Positions 1 to 7,272 of a DNA stretch of 19,633 nucleotides are shown here, piece by piece; positions within the stretch are counted from its first letter, which is position 1, and each line of letters starts with the position of its first letter. The stretch is taken from the NCBI GenBank assembly GCA_035689185.1, contig DASSLY010000122.1, positions 1-19,633 on the forward strand, in the 5' to 3' direction. Source of the DNA: DASSLY01 sp035689185. Lineage in GTDB: Bacteria; Actinomycetota; Actinomycetes; Actinomycetales; Dermatophilaceae. The notes under the pieces were generated by a model. That model made no database searches. It saw only the letters and a program-made list of their open reading frames with translations, and had not been told where the DNA came from. The position numbers and the translations under genes were made by a program.

Positions 1-37
1 GGGCAGCGGCGTGGTCCCGGCACGCCCCGCGCGCCCG

Positions 38-43
38 TAGAAT
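38..43 (+). promoter_or_regulatory. -10 element (TAGAAT) of pdxS, leaderless
   Basis: TAGAAT ends 7 nt before the ATG of pdxS, so transcription should begin at or within a base or two of the start codon. No Shine-Dalgarno sequence lies before the ATG, which agrees with a leaderless mRNA. No convincing -35 hexamer is visible. Just upstream, 8-13 and 21-26 (GGCGTG/CACGCC) form a small hairpin that may end a gene lying before the window. Confidence 0.6.
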
Positions 44-50
44 CGGGGGC

Positions 51-962
51 ATGTCGGACCAGCACCAGGATCAGAACCAGCACCAGACGGGCACCGCGCG
101 CGTCAAGCGCGGCATGGCCGAGATGCTCAAGGGCGGCGTCATCATGGACGTCGTCACGCCGGAGCAGGCCAAGATCGCCGAGGACGCCGGCGCCGTCGCG
201 GTGATGGCGCTCGAGCGGGTCCCGGCCGACATCCGTGCGCAGGGCGGCGTCTCCCGGATGAGCGACCCGGACATGATCGACGGCATCATCAACGCCGTCT
301 CGATCCCGGTGATGGCCAAGGCCCGGATCGGTCACTTCGTCGAGGCGCAGGTGCTGCAGGCCCTCGGTGTCGACTACATCGACGAGTCCGAGGTGCTGAC
401 CCCGGCCGACTACGCCAACCACATCGACAAGTGGGCGTTCACCGTGCCGTTCGTGTGCGGTGCGACCAACCTGGGTGAGGCGCTGCGCCGGATCACCGAG
501 GGCGCGGCGATGATCCGCTCCAAGGGCGAGGCCGGCACCGGTGACGTCTCCAACGCGACCACGCACATGCGGGCGATCCGGGGCGAGATCCGCCGGCTGG
601 GATCGCTGTCCGAGGACGAGCTCTACCTGGCGGCGAAGGAGCTGCAGGCGCCCTACGACCTGGTCCGCGAGGTCGCGCAGGCCGCAAAGCTGCCCGTGGT
701 GCTGTTCACAGCCGGCGGCATCGCCACTCCGGCGGACGCGGCGATGATGATGCAGCTCGGCGCCGAGGGCGTGTTCGTGGGGTCGGGCATCTTCAAGTCG
801 GGCAACCCGGCGCAGCGCGCCGAGGCGATCGTGAAGGCGACCACCTTCTACGACGACCCCGACGTGATCGCCAAGGTGTCCCGCGGCCTGGGTGAGGCGA
901 TGGTCGGCATCAACGTCGAGGAGATCCCCGCGCCGCACCGGCTGGCCGAGCGCGGCTGGTAG
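51..962 (+). CDS. pdxS: Pyridoxal 5'-phosphate synthase, lyase subunit PdxS (Pdx1)
   Basis: PdxS is the synthase subunit of the DXP-independent vitamin B6 pathway. It makes PLP from ribose 5-phosphate, glyceraldehyde 3-phosphate and ammonia supplied by PdxT, in a cytosolic 12+12 complex. The 303-residue product has the usual family length and a (beta/alpha)8 pattern. Visible residues match the known active site: Asp33 in IMDVV, Lys90 in PVMAKARIGH (the Schiff-base lysine, Lys81 in B. subtilis) and Lys158 in RSKGEAGTG (Lys149 equivalent). The first 15 residues are a poorly conserved Gln/His/Asp-rich tail (SDQHQDQNQHQ). The ATG is favoured because it sits 7 nt after a TAGAAT hexamer. pdxT follows, but a strong hairpin and a second promoter lie between the two genes. 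Family assignment is secure. Confidence 0.97.
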   Translation: MSDQHQDQNQHQTGTARVKRGMAEMLKGGVIMDVVTPEQAKIAEDAGAVAVMALERVPADIRAQGGVSRMSDPDMIDGIINAVSIPVMAKARIGHFVEAQVLQALGVDYIDESEVLTPADYANHIDKWAFTVPFVCGATNLGEALRRITEGAAMIRSKGEAGTGDVSNATTHMRAIRGEIRRLGSLSEDELYLAAKELQAPYDLVREVAQAAKLPVVLFTAGGIATPADAAMMMQLGAEGVFVGSGIFKSGNPAQRAEAIVKATTFYDDPDVIAKVSRGLGEAMVGINVEEIPAPHRLAERGW

Positions 963-964
963 GT

Positions 965-994
965 CGCGGCGTGCCGCCCGGTCGGCACGCCGCG
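965..994 (+). terminator. Perfect hairpin between pdxS and pdxT
   Basis: Two nt after the pdxS stop, GCGGCGTGCCG (966-976) pairs perfectly with CGGCACGCCGC (983-993) around a 6-nt loop, and C965-G994 extends the stem to 12 bp. There is no U-tract, as is common for actinobacterial stem-only terminators. It may end or attenuate pdxS transcription, or protect the pdxS 3' end. Confidence 0.6.
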
Positions 995-1014
995 GGGCAG
1001 CTCTGATCCGGCCG

Positions 1015-1020
1015 TAGGGT
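1015..1020 (+). promoter_or_regulatory. -10 element (TAGGGT) of pdxT, leaderless
   Basis: TAGGGT ends 6 nt before the GTG of pdxT, the same geometry as at pdxS, rel and the metallo-hydrolase gene. No Shine-Dalgarno sequence precedes the GTG. It would give pdxT a supply of leaderless mRNA independent of pdxS. Confidence 0.5.
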
Positions 1021-1026
1021 TGTCCG

Positions 1027-1668
1027 GTGCTGCGGATCGGGGTGCTGGCCCTCCAGGGTGACGTCCGCGAGCACCTGCGGGTGCTGTCCAGCCTCGGGGC
1101 CGAGGCTGTCGGGGTTCGCCGGCCGGGCGAGCTGGACCAGGTCGACGCGCTGGTCATCCCCGGCGGGGAGTCGACCACGATGGACAAGCTGGTCCGGGCG
1201 TTCGGGTTGCAGGACCCGATCCGGGCCCGCATCGCGGGCGGCATGCCGGCATACGGGTCCTGCGCCGGGATGATCATGCTGGCCGACCGCATCGCCGATG
1301 CGCGGCCGGGTCAGCAGACCTTGGGGGGGTTGGACGTCACCGTGCGGCGCAACGCCTTCGGCCGACAGGTCGACTCCTTCGAGGAGGACCTGCACGTCCC
1401 GCGACTCGGCGCCCAGCCGGTGCGCGCGGTGTTCATCCGGGCGCCGTGGGTGGAGCAGGCCGGCGACGGGGTGGACGTGCTCGCCACCGTCGAGGCCGGG
1501 CCGGCGGCGGGCCGCGTGGTTGCGGTGCAGCAGGGCAACCTGCTCGCGACGGCGTTCCACCCGGAGGTGACCGGCGACCACCGGTTCCACGCCTACTTCG
1601 TCGACCTCGTCACCGCCCACCCCGACCGAACGCCTCGCGAGGCCCGTTCCGAGGGCCTGCGGGCGTGA
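1027..1668 (+). CDS. pdxT: Pyridoxal 5'-phosphate synthase, glutaminase subunit PdxT (Pdx2)
   Basis: PdxT is the class I glutamine amidotransferase that hydrolyses glutamine and passes ammonia to PdxS. The 213-residue product carries the GGEST motif (47-51), the nucleophile Cys79 in YGSCAGMI and the remaining triad residues His178 and Glu180 in FHPEV. The start is a GTG placed 6 nt after a TAGGGT hexamer, and the protein begins directly with the first beta strand (LRIGVLALQGD), as in the family. About 20 C-terminal residues after the last conserved motif are Arg/Glu-rich and look like a lineage-specific tail. The end of the gene forms one arm of a hairpin. Partnership with pdxS next door is well established for this family. 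Confidence 0.96.
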   Translation: MLRIGVLALQGDVREHLRVLSSLGAEAVGVRRPGELDQVDALVIPGGESTTMDKLVRAFGLQDPIRARIAGGMPAYGSCAGMIMLADRIADARPGQQTLGGLDVTVRRNAFGRQVDSFEEDLHVPRLGAQPVRAVFIRAPWVEQAGDGVDVLATVEAGPAAGRVVAVQQGNLLATAFHPEVTGDHRFHAYFVDLVTAHPDRTPREARSEGLRA

Positions 1669-1678
1669 GAACGGGCCT
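1640..1678 (+). terminator. Inverted repeat overlapping the pdxT stop codon
   Basis: GGCCCGTTC (1641-1649, inside pdxT) pairs with GAACGGGCC (1669-1677, directly after the TGA), and A1640-T1678 extends the stem to 10 bp around a 19-nt GC-rich loop that contains the stop codon. It is a plausible terminator or 3' stabiliser before the separate yebC promoter. Confidence 0.45.
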
Positions 1679-1719
1679 TACCGGGCGTCCGGTCGGGGAG
1701 TGGGGGTGGGGGCGGTCGT

Positions 1720-1725
1720 TAGAAT
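1720..1725 (+). promoter_or_regulatory. -10 element (TAGAAT) of yebC
   Basis: TAGAAT lies 41 bp before the yebC ATG, giving a predicted leader of about 35 nt. A Shine-Dalgarno-like AGGGAGCAGGG is present just before the start, so this mRNA is leadered. No -35 hexamer is recognisable. Confidence 0.5.
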
Positions 1726-1766
1726 CTCGGCGACTTCAGCGGCATACGGGCAGGTAGGGAGCAGGG

Positions 1767-2522
1767 ATGAGCGGGCACTCCAAGTGGGCGACGACCAAGC
1801 ACAAGAAGGCGGTGGTCGACGCCAAGCGAGGCAAGCTCTTCGCCAAGCTGATCAAGAACATCGAGGTGGCGGCGCGCACCGGCGGGGGCGACCCGGCCGG
1901 GAACCCGACCCTGTACGACGCCATCCAGAAGGCCAAGAAGTCCTCGGTCCCCAACGACAACATCGACCGGGCAGTCAAGCGGGGCAGCGGCGCCGAGGCC
2001 GGCGGGTCGGAGTACCAGACGATCACGTATGAGGGGTACGCCCCGGGCGGGGTGGCCGTGCTCATCGAGTGCCTCACCGACAACCGCAACCGGGCCGCCG
2101 CTGAGGTCCGCACCGCGCTCACGCGCAACGGCGGTTCGCTGGCCGACCCGGGATCGGTGTCCTACATCTTCGCCCGCAAGGGTGTGGTCATCGTGCCGAA
2201 GGGGTCGCTGTCCGAGGACGACGTGCTCGAGGTCGTCCTCGACGCGGGCGCGGAGGAGGTCAACGACCTCGGCGAGTCCTTCGAGATCGTCAGCGAGGCG
2301 TCGGACTTCGTCGGCGTCCGAGCGGCGCTGCAGCAGGCCGGGATCGACTACGACTCGGCCGAGGCGTCGTTCCTGCCGACCCTGCAGGTCGACCTGGACA
2401 TCGACGGCGCGCGCAAGATGTTCCGGGTCATCGAGGCGCTGGAGGACAGCGACGACGTGCAGAACGTCTACGCCAACGGCGACGTCAGCGACGCGATCCT
2501 CGCCCAGCTCGACGAGGAGTGA
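1767..2522 (+). CDS. yebC: YebC/PmpR family protein (TACO1-like)
   Basis: This 251-residue protein is a full-length member of the YebC/PmpR/TACO1 family. The diagnostic N-terminus MSGHSKWATTKHKKAVVDAKRGKLF, the central YEGYAPGGVA segment and TDNRNRAAAEVR are all present. Members have been described as DNA-binding regulators (PmpR; RuvC-promoter binding has been proposed) and, more recently, as ribosome-associated factors that help translation through difficult stretches, so the exact role here is open. The ATG follows AGGGAGCAGGG at suitable spacing. The gene lies directly before ruvCAB, its usual place in many bacteria, but ruvC has its own promoter. Confidence 0.95.
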   Translation: MSGHSKWATTKHKKAVVDAKRGKLFAKLIKNIEVAARTGGGDPAGNPTLYDAIQKAKKSSVPNDNIDRAVKRGSGAEAGGSEYQTITYEGYAPGGVAVLIECLTDNRNRAAAEVRTALTRNGGSLADPGSVSYIFARKGVVIVPKGSLSEDDVLEVVLDAGAEEVNDLGESFEIVSEASDFVGVRAALQQAGIDYDSAEASFLPTLQVDLDIDGARKMFRVIEALEDSDDVQNVYANGDVSDAILAQLDEE

Positions 2523-2552
2523 GCGCCGCGGACGACCTGCGCCCCCGCCGCT
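2522..2552 (+). terminator. Possible hairpin terminator after yebC
   Basis: AGCG-CC-GCGG (2522-2531) can pair with CCGCCGCT (2545-2552), giving 8 bp with a 2-nt bulge and a loop of about 13 nt. It begins at the last base of the yebC stop codon and lies before the ruvC promoter. No U-tract is present. Confidence 0.3.
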
Positions 2553-2623
2553 CCCGGACCCTGCGGATGCACGCGACGGGCTGGCTGTCGGCGGGTCGCC
2601 GCCCAACCGGTATGCCGCCGGGC

Positions 2624-2629
2624 TAGGTT
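2624..2629 (+). promoter_or_regulatory. -10 element (TAGGTT) of ruvCAB
   Basis: TAGGTT lies 45 bp before the ruvC GTG and predicts transcription from about position 2636, inside the LexA box. The rest of the 146-bp gap from 2523 holds only a weak hairpin and one GTATGCC word (2610-2616). Confidence 0.5.
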
Positions 2630-2634
2630 GGAGT

Positions 2635-2650
2635 CCGAACACACGTTCGC
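2635..2650. promoter_or_regulatory. LexA (SOS) box of ruvCAB
   Basis: The core CGAAC-ACAC-GTTCG (2636-2649) matches the actinobacterial/Gram-positive SOS box CGAAC-N4-GTTCG exactly. Only the outermost base on each side (C and C) departs from TCGAAC-N4-GTTCGA. It starts 6 bp after the -10 hexamer and covers the predicted transcription start, an ideal position for LexA repression. LexA control of ruvCAB is established in mycobacteria and other bacteria; here it is inferred from the site alone. Confidence 0.82.
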
Positions 2651-2668
2651 TCAAACGGCGGGAGTCAC

Positions 2669-3190
2669 GTGCGCGTCCTCGGTGTCGACCCCGGGCTGAC
2701 CCGGTGCGGTCTCGGCGTGGTCGAAGGCGGCCTGGGCCGCCCGCTGCGGCTGGTCGCGGTCACCGTGGTGCGCACCCCGGCCACCGAGGACCCAGCGGAG
2801 CGGCTGCTGACGCTGCAGACCGAGATCGAGGAGTGGTTCGGCTTGCACACCCCGGATGCGGTCGCGGTCGAGCGCGTCTTCGCCAAGGCGAACATCAAGG
2901 GGATCATGGGCACCGCGCAAGCCTCCGCCGTCCCGATGCTGGCCGCGGCCCGGCGCGGACTGCCGCTGGCGCTGCATACCCCGACCGAGGTGAAGGCGGC
3001 GGTGACCGGCAACGGCCGGGCCGACAAGGCGCAGGTGACCGCCATGGTGACCCGCATCCTGCGGTTGGAGTCGCGGCCCACTCCGGCCGACGCGGCCGAC
3101 GCCCTGGCGCTGGCGATCTGCCACCTGTGGCGGGGCAGCGCGCAGGCCCGGCTGGAGCAGGCGGCCGCGCGGCTGGCGGCCCGCCGATGA
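2669..3190 (+). CDS. ruvC: Holliday junction resolvase RuvC
   Basis: RuvC is the dimeric endonuclease that cuts Holliday junctions after RuvAB branch migration. The 173-residue product has the family length and all four metal-binding acidic residues: Asp7 in GVDPGL, Glu68 in AVERVF, and Asp141 and Asp144 in PADAADALA. The GTG start follows GGCGGGAG at a spacing of about 4-5 nt. Its stop overlaps the ruvA ATG (ATGA), indicating translational coupling. Expression is probably SOS-inducible through the LexA box just upstream. Assignment is secure. Confidence 0.97.
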   Translation: MRVLGVDPGLTRCGLGVVEGGLGRPLRLVAVTVVRTPATEDPAERLLTLQTEIEEWFGLHTPDAVAVERVFAKANIKGIMGTAQASAVPMLAAARRGLPLALHTPTEVKAAVTGNGRADKAQVTAMVTRILRLESRPTPADAADALALAICHLWRGSAQARLEQAAARLAARR

Positions 3191-3774
3191 TCGCCTCGGT
3201 TCGAGGCGCGGTGCTCGCCGCCTCGCTGGACAGCGTCGTCGTCGAGGTCGGCGGTGTTGGGCTGTTGGTGCACACCACGCCGGCAACCGCGGCCGAGCTG
3301 GGGGCCGCGTCCGCCGCGACGCTGTCGACGTCGCTGGTGGTGCGGGAGGACTCGCTGACCTTGTACGGCTTCGCCGAGGCGGCCGAGCGAGACCTGTTCG
3401 AGCTGGTCCAGACCGTGTCCGGGGTGGGGCCACGGCTGGCGCTGGCGATGCTGGCAGTGCATCCGCCGGACACCCTGCGGGCGGCCATCAGCGGCGGCAA
3501 CCTCGTGGCGCTGACGAAGGTGCCCGGCATCGGCCGCAAGGGCGCCGAGCGGATCGTGCTGGAGCTGCGGGACAAGGTAGGTGCCTCATCCTCCCCCGTC
3601 GCGCTCGCGCAGCGCAGCCCCGGCTGGCAGGCACAGGTGCGCCAGGCGCTGGTCGGGCTGGGCTGGTCGGCCAAACAGGCCGACGACGCGGTGGAGGCGG
3701 TGGCCCCCGAAGCGGCCGGCGGCGCGGACATCTCCGCTCTGCTGCGGTCGGCGTTGCGGGAGTTGGGCCGGTGA
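3187..3774 (+). CDS. ruvA: Holliday junction branch migration protein RuvA
   Basis: RuvA binds the four-way junction as a tetramer and loads the RuvB motors. The 195-residue product has the normal three-domain layout: an OB-fold (MIASVRGAV to LTLYGF, about 1-62), paired helix-hairpin-helix motifs (TVSGVGPRLALAML about 77-89 and VPGIGRKGAERI about 112-123), and a C-terminal domain III (about 148-195) that contacts RuvB. The linker after HhH2 (about 131-147) is Ser/Ala-rich. The ATG overlaps the ruvC stop (ATGA) and the ruvA stop overlaps the ruvB GTG (GTGA), so the three genes are almost certainly one translationally coupled unit. Confidence 0.97.
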   Translation: MIASVRGAVLAASLDSVVVEVGGVGLLVHTTPATAAELGAASAATLSTSLVVREDSLTLYGFAEAAERDLFELVQTVSGVGPRLALAMLAVHPPDTLRAAISGGNLVALTKVPGIGRKGAERIVLELRDKVGASSSPVALAQRSPGWQAQVRQALVGLGWSAKQADDAVEAVAPEAAGGADISALLRSALRELGR

Positions 3775-4895
3775 GCGAGCTGGACGAGCCAGACGAGATG
3801 GACGAGATGGCCGACGGGTCGGTCGACGCCACCGCCCGCATCGTCGACCCGGCGGTCACCGAGGACGAGGAGCGCCGGGTCGAGGCGGCACTGCGGCCGC
3901 GACGGCTGGCGGACTTCCCCGGCCAGGCCCGGGTGCGAGACCAGCTGGCCCTGGTGCTAGAGGCCGCCAAGCGGCGAGGCTCCCCGCCGGACCACGTGCT
4001 GCTCTCCGGGCCGCCGGGGCTGGGCAAGACCACCCTGGCGCTGATCGTCGCCGCCGAGCTGGAGCAGCCGATCCGGATCACCAGCGGCCCGGCGATCCAG
4101 CACGCCGGGGACCTGGCCTCCATCCTGTCCTCGCTGGCCGAGGGAGAGGTGCTGTTCCTGGACGAGATCCACCGGATGGCCCGCCCGGCCGAGGAGATGC
4201 TCTACCTGGCGATGGAGGACTTCCGGGTCGACGTGGTCGTCGGCAAGGGCCCCGGGGCGACGGCGATCCCGCTGGAGCTGCCGCCGTTCACCGTCGTTGG
4301 TGCCACCACCCGGGCCGGGCTGCTGCCGGCACCGCTGCGGGACCGGTTCGGCTTCACCGGGCACCTGGACTACTACGCGACGGCGGACCTGGTCCGCATC
4401 CTGCGACGCTCGGCCGGCCTGTTGGGGGTGGACTACGAGGGGGGCGGCATCGACGAGATCGCCTGCCGGTCCCGGGGCACGCCGCGCATCGCGAACCGGC
4501 TGCTGCGCCGAGTCCGCGACTGGGCCCAGGTGCACGGCCGCGGGGTGGTGGACCTGGACGCTGCCCATGTCGCGCTCGCGCTGTTCGACGTCGACGAGCG
4601 CGGGCTGGACCGGCTGGACCGGGCCATCCTGGAGGCCCTGTGTCGCCGCTTCGGCGGGGGCCCGGTGGGGTTGTCCACGCTGGCGGTCGCGGTCGGGGAG
4701 GAGACGGACACGGTGGAGACGGTCGCCGAGCCGTTCCTGGTGCGGGAGGGGTTCCTGGTCCGCACTCCGCGCGGGCGGGCGGCCGCGCCGCTGGCCTGGC
4801 AGCACCTGGGCCTGACCCCGCCGTCGCCGTTCTCGGCCGGGATCGGCCCACAGCTGCCGTTCGCCGCGGAAGACCGGGGACGTTTCCACGCCTAG
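3771..4895 (+). CDS. ruvB: Holliday junction branch migration ATPase RuvB
   Basis: RuvB is the hexameric AAA+ motor that drives branch migration with RuvA. In the 374-residue product, Walker A is GPPGLGKTT (80-88), Walker B is LFLDEIHR (128-135), sensor 1 is in VGATTRAG (176-183) and the PLRDRFG segment (188-194) carries the expected arginine finger. A winged-helix C-terminal domain follows (ALCRRFGGGPVGLSTLA onward). The first 30 residues are an acidic extension with a short DEM-DEM direct repeat, and the last 20 or so residues are unconserved. GTG is the start because it overlaps the ruvA stop as GTGA. Confidence 0.97.
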   Translation: MSELDEPDEMDEMADGSVDATARIVDPAVTEDEERRVEAALRPRRLADFPGQARVRDQLALVLEAAKRRGSPPDHVLLSGPPGLGKTTLALIVAAELEQPIRITSGPAIQHAGDLASILSSLAEGEVLFLDEIHRMARPAEEMLYLAMEDFRVDVVVGKGPGATAIPLELPPFTVVGATTRAGLLPAPLRDRFGFTGHLDYYATADLVRILRRSAGLLGVDYEGGGIDEIACRSRGTPRIANRLLRRVRDWAQVHGRGVVDLDAAHVALALFDVDERGLDRLDRAILEALCRRFGGGPVGLSTLAVAVGEETDTVETVAEPFLVREGFLVRTPRGRAAAPLAWQHLGLTPPSPFSAGIGPQLPFAAEDRGRFHA

Positions 4896-4920
4896 AGCCG
4901 CCGACGGCAACCCTCGCGCA

Positions 4921-4978
4921 GCGGAATCGGCCCCGGTGGGCGGCGCTGCCGAGCCGGCCGGCGCGGCCCAGATTCCGC
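4921..4978 (+). terminator. Long imperfect hairpin after ruvB
   Basis: GCGGAATCGGCC (4921-4932) pairs with GGCC-CA-GATTCCGC (4965-4978), an interrupted 12-bp stem around a very GC-rich inner region that can fold further. It begins 25 nt after the ruvB stop and is followed by a CTTT, so it probably ends the ruvCAB transcript. Confidence 0.5.
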
Positions 4979-5009
4979 CGACACTTTGGATCGGGTGGGA
5001 CGGCTCACC

Positions 5010-5015
5010 TAGACT
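5010..5015 (+). promoter_or_regulatory. -10 element (TAGACT) of yajC-secDF
   Basis: TAGACT is preceded 18 bp upstream by a weak -35 candidate, TTGGAT (4986-4991). Transcription from about 5022 would give a yajC leader of about 88 nt. Confidence 0.45.
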
Positions 5016-5032
5016 CGCTCGGGCGTCGAGAG

Positions 5033-5078
5033 GTCGCCGGCGCGCATGCGCGTCCGGACAGGACCGGGCCGGCGCGAC
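5033..5078 (+). promoter_or_regulatory. Structured 5' leader of yajC
   Basis: GTCGCCGGC (5033-5041) pairs with GCCGG-CG-CGAC (5068-5078), and the stem encloses a perfect 12-bp palindrome CGCGCATGCGCG (5041-5052). A clean Shine-Dalgarno GAAGGAA (5096-5102) lies below the structure and stays accessible. I see no match to a known riboswitch. A regulatory role is only a suggestion. Confidence 0.3.
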
Positions 5079-5109
5079 CAAGGTGCGTCCATCGTGAAGG
5101 AACCGACTC

Positions 5110-5445
5110 ATGTCGCAAGGCTCCGGTCTCGGCAGTCTGCTGATCCTCCTGCTACCCGTGCTGCTGCTGGTGTTCCTCTTCGTCAGCCAGCGGCGCCGGC
5201 AGCGCGAGCAGCAGGCCGTGCAGCGCGCCCTGGCGGTGGGTGAGGAGGTGAGCACCACCTCGGGACTGCTGGGCCGGATCGCCGCGCTGGACGAGCGGGT
5301 CGCCACCCTCGACGTGGGCTCAGGTGTCCTGCTGCGGTTCGACCGCCGGGCAGTGGCCGGTCCGGTCGCCGGGCTCGGTCCCGCCGGTCCCGCCGACCGC
5401 TCCGGCCCCGCCGGGCCGCCCGCCCCACCGGCCGACGAGGCCTGA
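5110..5445 (+). CDS. yajC: Preprotein translocase subunit YajC
   Basis: YajC is the small single-span partner of SecD and SecF in the accessory Sec complex. The 111-residue product has one N-terminal membrane segment (about 8-26, LGSLLILLLPVLLLVFLFV), then the basic QRRRQREQQAVQRAL stretch and the family core VGEEVSTTSGLLGRIAALDERVATLDVG. The C-terminal 30 residues are Pro/Gly/Ala-rich and not conserved. The ATG follows the strong ribosome site GAAGGAA at 7 nt. The secD start lies 3 nt after the stop, so the two genes are coupled. Confidence 0.93.
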   Translation: MSQGSGLGSLLILLLPVLLLVFLFVSQRRRQREQQAVQRALAVGEEVSTTSGLLGRIAALDERVATLDVGSGVLLRFDRRAVAGPVAGLGPAGPADRSGPAGPPAPPADEA

Positions 5446-5448
5446 CCC

Positions 5449-7272
5449 GTGGCCCTCAACCCGCGCAACCGGACGGCCTGGCGCACCCTGGCGGGGCTGG
5501 TCGTGGTGCTGGCGACCCTGTTCGGTGGGCTGGCCTTGGCCAGCACGCTCGGATCGGCCACCTGGGCCCCCAAGCTCGGCCTGGACCTCGAAGGCGGCTC
5601 GCAGGTCATCCTCGAGCCGGTCGTGGTCGGCGGCCGGGAGCCGAACGCGCAGCAGATCGAGCAGGCCGTCGACATCATCCGGCAGCGAGTCGACGCCCAG
5701 GGAGTGGCCGAGGCCGAGGTGACGACCCTCGGCGGGCGCAACATCGTGGTGTCCATGCCAGGGCAGATGACCGAGGCGACCCGGCAGGCCCTGGAGCGGT
5801 CATCTCAGCTCTCGTTCCGGGCGGTGCTCCAGTCCGCCCCCGGCACGGCGACACCGACCTCCACGACGACCGGCACCGGCACGAGCACCGCAACGCCGAC
5901 CAGCACCGCCACCCCGACCAGCAGTGGCGCGACGGCCCGTCCCAGCGGCTCGGCCACCACCTCCAGCGCCCGGTCCGGGTTCCCGAAAGCGCTGCAGGCC
6001 ACCACGCCGTCGCCGTCCGGGACCGGGACCAGCGCCTCCGGGCTCACGGCGAACGCGACGCCGGCTGCGACCACGAAAAGCACCGCCACGAAGAGCACCG
6101 GCGCGGCCACGCCGGCCGCGAAGCCGACCGACGGCAGCGACCTGGCCTGGATCACCCCGGCGTTGCAGCAGCAATTCGACAGCTTCGACTGCGCCACCGA
6201 CGTGGCCAAGATCGTGGACGACCCGGCCAAGCCGCTCATCACCTGCGAGAGCGACTTCTCGGTGAAGTACGTCCTCGGTCCGGTGGAGGTCTTCGGCCGG
6301 GACATCAGCGACGCGACGTCCGGTCTGCAGACGTTGCAAAGCGGCCAGCTCGGCAGCCTGTACGAAGTCCGGCTGACGTTCAACGCCAAGGGCGCCACGG
6401 ACTTCGGCCGGGTGACCACCCGCCTGGTGTCGCTGACCGGGGTGCGGAACCAGTTCGCCATCGTCTTGGACGACGTGGTGATCTCGGCCCCCACGGTGGA
6501 GTCCGCGATCACCGCCGGCACGGCCAGCATCACCGGCAGCTTCACGGCCGAGTCGGCCAAGGCGCTGGCCGACCAGCTGAAGTTCGGCGCGCTGCCGCTG
6601 TCGTTCCAGATCCAGACGGCCGAGCAGATCAGCCCCACGCTGGGCAGCGACCAGCTGCGCAAGGGCATCATCGCCGGGATCATCGGGCTGCTGCTGGTGG
6701 TCGTCTACTCGCTCTTCCAGTACCGGGCCCTCGGCCTGGTCACCGTGTCGTCCCTGGTCGTCGCCTCGGCGCTGACCTACACGGTGATCTGCCTGCTCGG
6801 CTGGGGCTACGACTTCCGGCTCACCATGGCCGGCGTCACCGGCGTCATCGTCTCCATCGGCGTGACCGCCGACTCGTTCATCATCTTCTTCGAACGGGTC
6901 CGCGACGAGGTGCGCGACGGCCGGCCGCTGAAGTCCGCGGTCGAGGCCGGCTGGTCCCGGGCGCGGCGGACCATCCTGATCTCGGACACGGTGAACTTCC
7001 TGGCGGCGATCGTGCTGTGGATCCTGGCCGCCAGCAACGTGCGCGGCTTCGCGTTCACCCTGATGGTCATCACCGTGATCGACATCCTGGTCGTCTTCCT
7101 GTTCACCCACCCCGTGCTGCAGCTGCTCGCCGGCACCACGTTCTTCGGCGGCGGCCACCGCCTCTCCGGTCTGGACCCGCAGCGGCTGGGGGCCAAGACG
7201 GTCCGGTATGTCGGCCGGGGCCGGGTCGCGCTCGGCGCACCCCGCGGCGCCGTGGAAGGGGGGCCCTCATGA
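5449..7272 (+). CDS. secD: Protein translocase subunit SecD
   Basis: SecD, with SecF, uses the proton gradient to pull secreted proteins out of SecYEG on the outer face of the membrane. The 607-residue product shows a first membrane segment (about 14-33), the D1 motif GLDLEGG (44-50), the large external P1 region, and five C-terminal membrane segments (about 405-560) containing TADSFIIFFERVRDE, the SecD signature. A Ser/Thr/Ala/Pro/Gly low-complexity insert of about 100 residues (130-229) interrupts the external domain and ends shortly before two cysteines (248 and 266) that may form a disulfide. The GTG start is 3 nt after the yajC stop. Its stop overlaps the secF ATG (ATGA). Confidence 0.96.
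   Translation: MALNPRNRTAWRTLAGLVVVLATLFGGLALASTLGSATWAPKLGLDLEGGSQVILEPVVVGGREPNAQQIEQAVDIIRQRVDAQGVAEAEVTTLGGRNIVVSMPGQMTEATRQALERSSQLSFRAVLQSAPGTATPTSTTTGTGTSTATPTSTATPTSSGATARPSGSATTSSARSGFPKALQATTPSPSGTGTSASGLTANATPAATTKSTATKSTGAATPAAKPTDGSDLAWITPALQQQFDSFDCATDVAKIVDDPAKPLITCESDFSVKYVLGPVEVFGRDISDATSGLQTLQSGQLGSLYEVRLTFNAKGATDFGRVTTRLVSLTGVRNQFAIVLDDVVISAPTVESAITAGTASITGSFTAESAKALADQLKFGALPLSFQIQTAEQISPTLGSDQLRKGIIAGIIGLLLVVVYSLFQYRALGLVTVSSLVVASALTYTVICLLGWGYDFRLTMAGVTGVIVSIGVTADSFIIFFERVRDEVRDGRPLKSAVEAGWSRARRTILISDTVNFLAAIVLWILAASNVRGFAFTLMVITVIDILVVFLFTHPVLQLLAGTTFFGGGHRLSGLDPQRLGAKTVRYVGRGRVALGAPRGAVEGGPS

Noticed and set aside
2029..3186. Long plus-strand frame in front of ruvA, suggesting a fusion
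   Set aside because: The part before 3187 is out of frame with yebC and ruvC, which cover it. ruvA has a standard ATG start overlapping the ruvC stop.
5033..5109. Riboswitch in the yajC leader
   Set aside because: A stem and a palindrome are present, but I see no conserved core of a known riboswitch class and no alternative terminator or ribosome-site sequestering fold.
3957..5756. Minus-strand open frame of 599 codons across ruvB, yajC and secD
   Set aside because: It is antisense to three secure genes, and its Arg/Pro/Ala/Gly-rich composition is typical of shadow frames in very GC-rich DNA.
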